From Candidatus Margulisiibacteriota bacterium (GTDB lineage Bacteria > Margulisbacteria > WOR-1 > XYC2-FULL-46-14 > JAHJBW01), in NCBI GenBank assembly GCA_018813405.1, contig JAHJBW010000145.1:1-13631 (forward strand): a stretch of DNA of 13,631 nt, in the 5' to 3' direction. Positions within the stretch are counted from its first letter, which is position 1. Each line of letters begins with the position of its first letter. Position numbers and translations under genes: made by a program. Below are positions 6,125 to 12,220 of this stretch, in pieces. The notes beneath the pieces are model-generated. The model had not been told where the DNA came from and ran no database searches. It was given only the letters and a program-made list of their open reading frames with translations.

Positions 6125-7177
6125 CTATACGTTTTTTGCTACGGTGTCGCCTACTTCAGTGGTCGACATTCCCATTTTGCCGGCTGACATGCTGGGCATT
6201 TTGGACACGGTCCTGATGATGGCGTTTTCCACATCGGCCGCGGCTTTGTCTTCGCCCAGGGTTTCGAGCATCATTTGCATGGCGCCGATGGCCGCCAGAG
6301 GGTTGATAACGTTCTTGCCGGTATATTTGGGGGCAGAGCCGCCAATTGGCTCGAACATAGAAACGCCTTTGGGGTTGATGTTGCCGCCGGCAGCTATTCC
6401 CATGCCACCCTGGATCATTGCGCCCAGGTCGGTAATAATATCTCCAAAGATGTTGTCGGTGACTATAACGTCGAACCATTCGGGGTTCTTGACAAACCAC
6501 ATGCAGGTAGCGTCAACATGAGCGTATTCACGCTTGATATCGGGGTAGTTCCTGGCGCCTATCTCGTGGAAGGCCCGTTCCCAGAGGTCAAAGGCATAGG
6601 TTAAAACATTGGTCTTTCCGACCAGAGTAAGCTGTTTTCGCTTGTTCCTTTTCTGGCAGTATTCAAAAGCATAGCGCAGGCAACGCTCGACTCCCATGCG
6701 GGTGTTCACAGAAACCTGTGTGGCGATCTCATCGGGTGTGCCTTTTCTCAGGGAACCGCCGCTTCCGGCATAGAGCCCTTCGGTATTTTCACGTACGACC
6801 ACAAAGTCTATCTGCTCGGGACCCTTGTCCTTGATCGGGGTCCAAACATTGGGATAGAGCTTTACGGGGCGAAGGTTGATGTACTGGTCAAGCGCGAAAC
6901 GCAGTTTTAGAAGTATGCCGTGCTCAAGTATGCCGGGTTTTACGTCCGGGTGGCCGATGGCACCCAGGTAAATGGCATCGAATTTTCTTAGTTCGTCAGG
7001 CGCAGATGCAGGGAGTGCCTCGCCGGTCCTCTTGTAACGCTCGCCGCCAAAATCAAAATTGGTCGTTTCGTACTTGATCTTGTGTTTGCGCGCAACGGCT
7101 TCAAGAACTTTAAGCCCCTCCGCAACAACCTCGGGCCCTGTACCGTCCCCTCCAATAACTGCAATCTTATAGCTCAT
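6125..7177 (-). CDS. Isocitrate/isopropylmalate/malate dehydrogenase family protein (beta-decarboxylating)
   Basis: This NAD(P)-dependent enzyme oxidises and decarboxylates a 2-hydroxy-dicarboxylate. Visible are the nucleotide-site GGDGTGPEV (9-17), substrate arginines in LLKLR (89-93, Arg93), NLRP (Arg103) and VRENTEG (Arg129), Tyr136, Lys188 in VGKTN, and metal aspartates Asp222, Asp246 and Asp250 (GDIITD). The length of 350 matches single-domain LeuB/DmlA-type enzymes. LLKLR..LDQYINLRPV resembles isopropylmalate and D-malate/tartrate dehydrogenases more than isocitrate dehydrogenase, but no leuA, leuC or leuD lies nearby, so I leave the symbol open. The cofactor loop reads IGGSAPKY (278-285), unlike the usual HGSAPDI. 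The start is supported by GAAAGGAAGG about 13 bases upstream. Confidence 0.9.
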   Translation of the reverse strand: MSYKIAVIGGDGTGPEVVAEGLKVLEAVARKHKIKYETTNFDFGGERYKRTGEALPASAPDELRKFDAIYLGAIGHPDVKPGILEHGILLKLRFALDQYINLRPVKLYPNVWTPIKDKGPEQIDFVVVRENTEGLYAGSGGSLRKGTPDEIATQVSVNTRMGVERCLRYAFEYCQKRNKRKQLTLVGKTNVLTYAFDLWERAFHEIGARNYPDIKREYAHVDATCMWFVKNPEWFDVIVTDNIFGDIITDLGAMIQGGMGIAAGGNINPKGVSMFEPIGGSAPKYTGKNVINPLAAIGAMQMMLETLGEDKAAADVENAIIRTVSKMPSMSAGKMGMSTTEVGDTVAKNV

Positions 7178-7220
7178 ATTAAGAACAACCTTCCTTTCAA
7201 AATTCGTAGTTTACCTTGAT

Positions 7221-7226
7221 ATTATA
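7221..7226 (-). promoter_or_regulatory. Possible -10 box of an internal promoter before the dehydrogenase gene
   Basis: A perfect TATAAT on the minus strand overlaps the stop codon of the thiamin gene, 44 bases before the dehydrogenase ATG. The best -35, 17 bp upstream, is only TGGAAT, a weak match. It may allow the last two genes to be expressed apart from the operon. Confidence 0.3.
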
Positions 7227-8193
7227 CCTTAAAAAACGCCCTGATTCCAGCTGTCCGGGAAACCCCGGTCTTGTGTATCTGAGCAATATTGGACGGATCG
7301 ATCCCGCCTATCGCCACGATGGGGATGCTGATCTTTTTGCGTATACGCTTCAACGCCATAACACCCAACGGCTTAACGCCCGGTTTAGAGGGTGTCTTAA
7401 AGATCGGCCCAACGCTAATGTAGTCCGCGCCATCCTTTTGCGCCTTGAGGGCTTGAGACAGGTTGTGGGTCGAGATGCCGATGATCTTATAGTCTCCCAG
7501 TGTCTTCCTGGCCACTTGCGGCGGAGGATCATCTTGCCCAAGATGAATGCCGTCGGCATCAACCCTTTTTGCTATATCAATGTAGTCATTTACGATGAAC
7601 ACGACCCCTGCCCTTTTCGCTATCTCTCTAACCTTTTTGGCCTGGCGCAGATAATCGGCCTTACTTGTGCCTTTGTCCCGTAATTGAACGATCTTAACGC
7701 CAGCCTTTATCGCTTTTTTGATCGATTCGATGGGCTTGTACTTTGGGTCAGAAACCATGTAGAGGTAGAAGTCGAGTTTGAGAAGCTTGGACAACTGCTT
7801 TTCAACCTCATAAGATCTGAAACGAATGTCTTTGAATTTTTTTCCAAGAGAAGGGTTGATCAGCTTTGAAAATTCTTCGAGGGAGCGTAAGGCTTCTTGA
7901 GAGCGTTTGATGTTGGAGTTGAAGATATCCATAAGATTGGATCGTTTGGCTTCGGTTTTGGAGTAGGTTTTTCTGCCAACATCTTTTAATGATTGCCTGG
8001 CTGATAAAAGTTTATCTTTCGGCAATTGTTTGATCGCCTTTGCCAGCTCACCGCGAAGCTTCTTGATCTCATAGGTAAGCTTGTGGTCATCCAGCACAAA
8101 ACGAGAAAGCTCTTCTGTTATTCGGAGACCTTCCATAGCACGGTTTGCATTTGCGTCTAATATCCGAAATATTTGACATTTCACATTTGACAT
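7222..8193 (-). CDS. thiE: Thiamin-phosphate synthase with N-terminal ThiD2 domain
   Basis: ThiE joins the pyrimidine diphosphate and thiazole phosphate halves into thiamin phosphate. The N-terminal part (about 8-135: RILDANANRAMEGLRITEELSRFVLDD) matches the ThiD2 domain that precedes ThiE in cyanobacteria and several other phyla. The ThiE barrel (about 140-323) shows QLRDK (170-174), VND (201-203), DGIHLGQDD (214-222), GISTHN (239-244), YISVGPIFKTPSK (258-270) and VAIGGI (293-298). The C-terminus is odd: the usual G(V/I)A(V/I)(I/V)SAIF reads SRTAGIRAFF and the protein ends three residues later, roughly 15-20 earlier than usual. I found no frameshift that restores the consensus. The frame is open back to 8229, but the ATG at 8193, one base after the M23 stop, directly precedes the domain and is the likely start. 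Confidence 0.93.
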   Translation of the reverse strand: MSNVKCQIFRILDANANRAMEGLRITEELSRFVLDDHKLTYEIKKLRGELAKAIKQLPKDKLLSARQSLKDVGRKTYSKTEAKRSNLMDIFNSNIKRSQEALRSLEEFSKLINPSLGKKFKDIRFRSYEVEKQLSKLLKLDFYLYMVSDPKYKPIESIKKAIKAGVKIVQLRDKGTSKADYLRQAKKVREIAKRAGVVFIVNDYIDIAKRVDADGIHLGQDDPPPQVARKTLGDYKIIGISTHNLSQALKAQKDGADYISVGPIFKTPSKPGVKPLGVMALKRIRKKISIPIVAIGGIDPSNIAQIHKTGVSRTAGIRAFFKV

Positions 8194-8203
8194 TTTACAT
8201 TTG
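8169..8203 (-). repeat. Five tandem 7-bp repeats across the M23 stop and thiE start
   Basis: On the minus strand the units read CAAATGT, AAAATGT, CAAATGT, GAAATGT, CAAATAT. Four contain an ATG, spaced 7 bases apart and so in rotating frames. The first supplies the last Met codon of the M23 peptidase, followed by its TAA; the second supplies the thiE start at 8193. The remaining units encode SNVKCQI of ThiE. Confidence 0.85.
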
Positions 8204-9097
8204 CTCTCTCGTCCACTGCATGGGATCAACTCTTACGTTTTGGACGGACATACCCCAATGAAGATGCGGTCCCGAAGAGATGCCGGAGTTGCCGGTCCTG
8301 GCAAAAAAATCACCTTTTTTCAACATTGTCCCGACAGGTTTTAAGAACTCTGAGAGATGAAAATAAAGTGTATGGATACCCTGTCCATGATCTATGACCA
8401 CCGTTCCTCCAAAAGCCTGGGTTTGCGATGCGTAAACTATCTCGCCATCGTTGGGCGCCATTACAGGGGTTCCCATAGCCGCGCGAAAATCATGGCCGCG
8501 ATGATATCCCCTTTTCTTGTCATTTATATATTCCCTGACACCAAAATCCATGGTGGTTATGCCGGGGACGGGTTTGATGAATTTGCCTTCCCAAAAACGC
8601 TCCGGCCTTTTTACTACCAGGGTCTTTTCTATGGGCGCCCATTCGTCCTGGACAAGGGTCGGCCTGGAGAGGATGGCTTTCTTTTTTGCTGGCTTGACGT
8701 AAAAGGAAACCTTGCCATAATCTTTGGCTAATATCTTTATCTTTTGAGACTGCCAATCTACTGAACCATCTTCCTTAATTATCTTTACCGCAATTGTATA
8801 TTCGCCGGGTTTACATTCGGGCATGGTGCCAAGGATGGCTTTATATTTATCGCCCACAGGAAAAAAGGGCGCTTTCCTTTCCTGGAAGGTGGCATTGGCT
8901 TCTTTTACGGGCTTATCAGCAAAAAGAGACAGATAGAATGATTGGCCTTGAAAGGCAGTTTGGGGTGCGGCGACTGTGATATTGGCAAAGGCTGGGACAG
9001 CAAGATAAAAAAGCATTAAAAGCATTGTAGCGGAGGTCATTTGACCTCCACTCTTTTGGGATGGAAGCCTAAAGGCTTCCGCTACAAATTTTCTCAT
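8195..9097 (-). CDS. Exported M23 family (LytM-type) peptidoglycan peptidase
   Basis: This is a zinc endopeptidase domain that cuts, or if it only regulates helps to cut, peptide bridges of peptidoglycan in the envelope. The catalytic domain (about 175-295) has HxxxD with His199 and Asp203 (YHRGHDF), FGGTVVIDHG (229-238), His247 in YFHLSE and the HLH motif with His278 and His280; all zinc and catalytic residues are kept. Residues 40-125 look like a beta-rich Ig-like domain. The N-terminus is strange: MRKF, then about 20 residues encoded by a repeat dimer (VAEAF..SAT), then the hydrophobic MLLMLFYLAVPAFA (25-38) with a good signal peptidase site after AFA. The start at 9097 is supported by an ATGA overlap with panD. 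Starts at residues 20, 25 or 28 are possible but would lack a charged n-region. Confidence 0.93.
   Translation of the reverse strand: MRKFVAEAFRLPSQKSGGQMTSATMLLMLFYLAVPAFANITVAAPQTAFQGQSFYLSLFADKPVKEANATFQERKAPFFPVGDKYKAILGTMPECKPGEYTIAVKIIKEDGSVDWQSQKIKILAKDYGKVSFYVKPAKKKAILSRPTLVQDEWAPIEKTLVVKRPERFWEGKFIKPVPGITTMDFGVREYINDKKRGYHRGHDFRAAMGTPVMAPNDGEIVYASQTQAFGGTVVIDHGQGIHTLYFHLSEFLKPVGTMLKKGDFFARTGNSGISSGPHLHWGMSVQNVRVDPMQWTREQM
9025..9087. repeat. REP-like inverted dimer inside the M23 signal-peptide coding region
   Basis: Unit C (plus strand) has arms GGAGGTCA/TGACCTCC (9032-9039/9042-9049). Unit D (minus strand) has GGAAGCCT/AGGCTTCC (9063-9070/9073-9080). The GTAGC tags face outwards here, the opposite of the 6057 dimer, and form a 10-bp outer stem TTGTAGCGGA (9025-9034) with 9078-9087. 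The whole is 63 bp, exactly 21 codons, has no stop in the M23 frame and encodes residues 4-25. Confidence 0.9.
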
Positions 9098-9435
9098 TTA
9101 ATCTTATTATTATCATCAACCCTAACGATATTTGGCTTGAAGGTTTTGGTCTCTTCGGGCGTAACAAGCGCATAGGAAAGGATTATGACTTTCTCGCCTT
9201 TTTTGCCAAGCTTGGCGGCTGGCCCCCTCAGTTCGATCTGACCGGGCTCCCCCAGAATGGTATAGGTCTCAAAGCGATTGCCATTGTTATGGTTAAGTAC
9301 CGCCACCTTCTCACCAGGGAACAATCCGCACGCTTCCATCAGTTTTGCGTCAATGGCAATGGACCCTTCATAATCTAAATGAGTGCCAGTGATGGTCGCA
9401 AGATGGATCTTAGATTTTAAGATTGAAATTTGCAT
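9094..9435 (-). CDS. panD: Aspartate 1-decarboxylase
   Basis: PanD makes beta-alanine from aspartate for pantothenate and coenzyme A. It is made as a proenzyme that cleaves itself at a Gly-Ser bond to form the pyruvoyl cofactor. Here YEGSIAID places that bond at Gly24-Ser25, the canonical position. Lys9 in LKSKIHLATIT and the stretches GEKVAVLNHNNGNRFETY and GEKVIILSYA complete the family pattern. The length of 113 is a little below the usual 115-130. The stop overlaps the M23 start as ATGA. No Shine-Dalgarno precedes the ATG, and the leader is very AT-rich; an extended -10 box lies 44 bases upstream. No panB or panC is in the window. Confidence 0.95.
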   Translation of the reverse strand: MQISILKSKIHLATITGTHLDYEGSIAIDAKLMEACGLFPGEKVAVLNHNNGNRFETYTILGEPGQIELRGPAAKLGKKGEKVIILSYALVTPEETKTFKPNIVRVDDNNKIK

Positions 9436-9478
9436 TAAATTAATATTAAAGATTTAACATTTAACCTTGAACATTCTA

Positions 9479-9487
9479 ATTATATCA
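9479..9487 (-). promoter_or_regulatory. Possible internal promoter before panD (extended -10)
   Basis: The minus strand reads TGATATAAT, a perfect extended -10; its TGA is also the stop codon of the upstream pyrophosphorylase gene. The same 9-mer forms the plus-strand -10 at 1501-1509. The -35 region, TTAAAC 17 bp upstream, is weak. The predicted start gives panD an AT-rich leader of about 35 bases. Confidence 0.45.
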
Positions 9488-10600
9488 CACAATTTCGTTG
9501 GGTTTAAGGAGGGTTGCGGCCTTTATTTCCGTCCCGGGCCTGACCAGACAACGGTTGCCAATGACCGAATTTGGTCCCACAGCCACCGATTCGCCAATCA
9601 AGCACCAGTTACCGATAACACTGCCGGATATCCTGGCATTATGAGAGATAAATGTGTCCGACCAGATAATACTGCCGTCAAGATGGACGCCCTGCCCGAT
9701 TACGCTCATGTTGCCGACTATGGCATTTTTGAGGATCGCTCCGCTGCGAACCACGCACCGATCACCAATAATGACATCCCCTTCAATCCGCACACCAGAA
9801 TGTACCTGGCAGTTCCGGCCTATCCTGACCCTAGCCTTTAGCTTTTTTCCTGGCACTTGAACATTTACTCTTCCGCGGAGCGCCTCATAATTGGCGTATA
9901 TATATTGTTCAAGACTGCCGACATCGGACCAAAAACCTTTCATCTCGAAACCGTAAAAAGCTGACTGGCTGGCAACCAGTTCGGGAAAGACCTGGTGGCC
10001 AAAGTCAAAAAACTTATCCTGGGGGATAAGATCGAGGACCTCTGGCTCAAGAATATATATGCCGGCATTGACAAGATTGCTTTTTGCCTCTCCCTTTTTT
10101 GGTTTTTCCTGAAAGCCGATAATTTTCTTTTTTTTGTCCATCAGGACAACACCAAACTGGGAAGTATCTTTGACAGGATATAGGGCAATTGTCGCCAAAG
10201 CCTTGTTCTTTTTGTGGAACGCGATCATTCTGGGAAGATTGATATCGGTAAGCGCGTCCGACGAAAGCACAATAAAGGTAGAATCAATATTGTCTACAAG
10301 GCGAGCCATGCGCCTGACCCCCCCGGCGGTACCCAAAAGCTTTTCTTCATACGAATAATGAAGGGAAACGCCGAACTTTTCGCCGTCGCCAAAATAATTC
10401 TGGATCTGCTCTGGATGATAATGGATATTGGCAATAATATCCCTGATACCATGCTTTTTAAGAAGTTCAAGATTATGCAGCATGGTCGGCTTGTTGACGA
10501 TGGGGACCATGGGCTTGGGCACGGCAAGTGTCAATGGTTCAAGCCTGGTGCCGTAGCCCGCCGCCATGATCAGCGCTTTGATCTTGCCCTTTTTCGTCAT
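9485..10600 (-). CDS. Sugar-nucleotide pyrophosphorylase (mannose-1-phosphate guanylyltransferase-like) with hexapeptide repeats
   Basis: This enzyme joins a nucleoside triphosphate and a sugar 1-phosphate into an NDP-sugar, releasing pyrophosphate. The Rossmann-like nucleotidyltransferase domain (about 7-240) has the signature AAGYGTRLEPLT..PKPM (13-31), LGTAGG (89-94), a metal-site SSDALTD (113-119), GFQEKP (162-167) and WSDVG (224-228). Residues about 255-360 are a left-handed beta-helix of hexapeptide repeats (IGDRCVV, IGQGVHL, IGNWCLI, IGNRCLV). The family includes GDP-mannose, ADP-glucose and glucose/dTDP enzymes, and the substrate cannot be fixed by eye. The ATGA overlap with rpiB and a GAGGA 10 bases upstream support the start. 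The mutase at 3557-4963 could supply its sugar 1-phosphate. Confidence 0.9.
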   Translation of the reverse strand: MTKKGKIKALIMAAGYGTRLEPLTLAVPKPMVPIVNKPTMLHNLELLKKHGIRDIIANIHYHPEQIQNYFGDGEKFGVSLHYSYEEKLLGTAGGVRRMARLVDNIDSTFIVLSSDALTDINLPRMIAFHKKNKALATIALYPVKDTSQFGVVLMDKKKKIIGFQEKPKKGEAKSNLVNAGIYILEPEVLDLIPQDKFFDFGHQVFPELVASQSAFYGFEMKGFWSDVGSLEQYIYANYEALRGRVNVQVPGKKLKARVRIGRNCQVHSGVRIEGDVIIGDRCVVRSGAILKNAIVGNMSVIGQGVHLDGSIIWSDTFISHNARISGSVIGNWCLIGESVAVGPNSVIGNRCLVRPGTEIKAATLLKPNEIV

Positions 10601-11037
10601 GCTTCCATGTCCTCGATCTTTTTAAGCCTGCGCTGGTGCCGCTCGTCAAATGAGAAATCGGTCTTTAACCAGACATCAACTATCCTGGTCCCTTTGGCCT
10701 TTGAAAGCTTTCTGCCGGCCAGGCAAAGTACATTGCAGTTACCGTGCTCGCGGCTTTGCTTGGCCACATAGGTGTCGTAAGCCTGAACAGCGCGGATACC
10801 TTTGACCTTGTTGGCAACAATACAAACTCCCACTCCTGAACCGCAGATCAGAATACCCCGATCGAACTCCCCGGCGGCAACGGCCCTGGCGGCAGGAGCG
10901 GCGGTATCAGGATAGTCAATAGATTCTTCGGAATAAGCGCCAAAGTCCTTGTATTCTATCTTTTTGCGGTCAAGGTACTTCTTGATTATCTCCTTAAGCC
11001 AAAAACCGGCGTGGTCGGACGCGATAGCGACTTTCAT
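10597..11037 (-). CDS. rpiB: Ribose-5-phosphate isomerase B
   Basis: RpiB interconverts ribulose 5-phosphate and ribose 5-phosphate in the pentose phosphate pathway. The 146 residues show SDHAG (7-11), the sugar-phosphate loop SIDYPDTA (39-46), GILICGSGVG (61-70) with the catalytic-type Cys65, ANKVKGIRAV, REHGNCNVLCLAGR (96-109; His98) and RHQRR (133-137). The usual HNxAN stretch reads HGNCN, a small change. The length is usual. ATGA overlaps at both ends, with pdxJ before and the pyrophosphorylase after, show tight coupling. Ribulose 5-phosphate chemistry is loosely linked to pyridoxal phosphate synthesis, but here the grouping looks like a general housekeeping operon. Allose-6-phosphate isomerases share the fold, though the context offers no allose genes. 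Confidence 0.95.
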   Translation of the reverse strand: MKVAIASDHAGFWLKEIIKKYLDRKKIEYKDFGAYSEESIDYPDTAAPAARAVAAGEFDRGILICGSGVGVCIVANKVKGIRAVQAYDTYVAKQSREHGNCNVLCLAGRKLSKAKGTRIVDVWLKTDFSFDERHQRRLKKIEDMEA

Positions 11038-11741
11038 CCAATTGCTCCCTTCATTTCCTGTACGGCATTCTTTATTCCTACAATAACAGAACGGGCTATT
11101 ATAGAAAAGCCGATGTTCAACTCTTCAACACCGGGGATCCTTGTTATTTCTGCCACATTATCATAGTCCAGACCGTGGCCAGCGTTAATCCTTAATCCGA
11201 TCAGACGGGCCTTTTCCGTCGCATTGAATATTTTTTCGAGCTCGCGCCGCCTTGCTCCCATACTTTTGGCATTGGCATACGCTCCAGTGTGTATCTCTAT
11301 GAAAGCCGCTTCAACGACCGCTGATTCTTTTACCTGATCGAGGACCGGGTCTATAAAAAGACTTACCAGAATGCCGGATCTTTGGAGTTTTTTTATCATC
11401 GGTTTTAGCTTTTTGGAATATTTGACGATATCCAGCCCGCCTTCGGTCGTGACCTCTTGCCTTTTTTCTGGCACCAGAGTCACCATTTCCGGCTTTGTTT
11501 TCAGGGCAATTCTCACCATCTCGTCGGTGGCAGCCATTTCAAGGTCAAGGCGCGTGTCAAGCTTGCGCAAACGCTTCAGATCGTCATCCTGTATATGGCG
11601 GCGGTCTTCGCGAAGGTGGCAGACAATGCCGTCCGCGCCGCCGGCAAGACATTCCCTGGCGGCCTCAACAGGATCAGGAAAAGATTCTTTCCGGGCCTGC
11701 CTTAATGTAGCTATATGATCAATGTTTATTCCAAGACGCAT
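11034..11741 (-). CDS. pdxJ: Pyridoxine 5'-phosphate synthase
   Basis: PdxJ condenses deoxyxylulose 5-phosphate with the amino-acetone phosphate made by PdxA to form pyridoxine 5'-phosphate, the ring-closing step of the DXP-dependent vitamin B6 route. The barrel has NIDHIATLRQAR (6-17), the HLREDRRHIQD loop (42-52), LEMA (67-70), LVPEKRQEVTTEGGLD (89-104), SLFIDP (127-132), IEIHTGAYA (148-156) and NAGHGLDYDN (186-195, His189). One usually conserved residue is changed: the phosphate-site IGH near the C-terminus reads IGFS (Phe212), and the codon TTT is at least two changes from His. The length of 235 is usual. The start lies 2 bases after the ispF stop. DXP is also the first precursor of the isoprenoid route served by ispF. 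Confidence 0.95.
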   Translation of the reverse strand: MRLGINIDHIATLRQARKESFPDPVEAARECLAGGADGIVCHLREDRRHIQDDDLKRLRKLDTRLDLEMAATDEMVRIALKTKPEMVTLVPEKRQEVTTEGGLDIVKYSKKLKPMIKKLQRSGILVSLFIDPVLDQVKESAVVEAAFIEIHTGAYANAKSMGARRRELEKIFNATEKARLIGLRINAGHGLDYDNVAEITRIPGVEELNIGFSIIARSVIVGIKNAVQEMKGAIG

Positions 11742-11743
11742 GC

Positions 11744-12220
11744 TTATACCTTTTTGTGGAGCAAACAGACGGCATGTGCGGCAATTGCCTGCTTTTTGCC
11801 TATGTAGCCCAAACCTTCCTCTGTCTTGGGCTTGATGTTGATCTTGTCCGGACTGACATGCATAACATTGGCTATGTTACGTTTCATGTCGGCAACATAG
11901 GGCGACAACCTGGGTTCCTGGCAAATAATGGTCATATCAATGTTGGTGACCGAATAGTTGTACCGTTTTAGGAGTTCGTTGGTCCTGGCGAGAAGCTCCA
12001 GACTTGAGATACCTTTGTACTGGGGATCATAATCAGGAAAATAATCGCCTATGCAGCCTATCCCCATAGCCCCAATGATCGCGTCGATCAGGGCATGAAG
12101 CAAAACGTCAGCATCGGAATGCCCGAGCAGGCCTTTTTCATAGGGGATATTAACCCCACCGATAACAAGTTCGCGGCCCTTCCTCATCTTGTGTACGTCG
12201 TATCCATGTCCTATGCGCAT
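11744..12220 (-). CDS. ispF: 2-C-methyl-D-erythritol 2,4-cyclodiphosphate synthase
   Basis: IspF closes the cyclodiphosphate ring in the MEP isoprenoid pathway, releasing CMP. Metal ligands Asp8 and His10 (GYDVH) and His42 are present, as are GHSDADVLLHALIDAIIGA (33-51), FPDYDPQYKG (61-70), the CMP-site IICQEPRLSP (98-107) and KTEEGLGYIGK (132-142). Two substitutions stand out: the GDIG motif reads GCIG (Cys56 for Asp), and the last Arg of GRGEG is Lys142. The length of 158 is usual. The ATG lies within the last codons of tyrS (10-bp overlap), and pdxJ follows after 2 bases. No ispD is in the window. Confidence 0.95.
   Translation of the reverse strand: MRIGHGYDVHKMRKGRELVIGGVNIPYEKGLLGHSDADVLLHALIDAIIGAMGIGCIGDYFPDYDPQYKGISSLELLARTNELLKRYNYSVTNIDMTIICQEPRLSPYVADMKRNIANVMHVSPDKINIKPKTEEGLGYIGKKQAIAAHAVCLLHKKV

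Noticed and set aside
7222..7290. Frameshift at the thiE 3' end
   Set aside because: The odd SRTAGIRAFF end prompted a check of the other two frames; neither gives the usual end of the family, so I treat it as real divergence and a short C-terminus.
8194..8229. Longer thiE start at 8229
   Set aside because: It would add 12 residues overlapping the M23 end with no similarity; the ATG at 8193 directly precedes the ThiD2 domain.
6057..9087. CRISPR array
   Set aside because: The repeats are two isolated inverted dimers with hairpin covariation, without regular spacers or cas genes.
10214..10771. 185-aa open frame on the plus strand opposite the pyrophosphorylase and rpiB
   Set aside because: It covers two well-supported minus-strand genes and its translation is low in recognisable structure.
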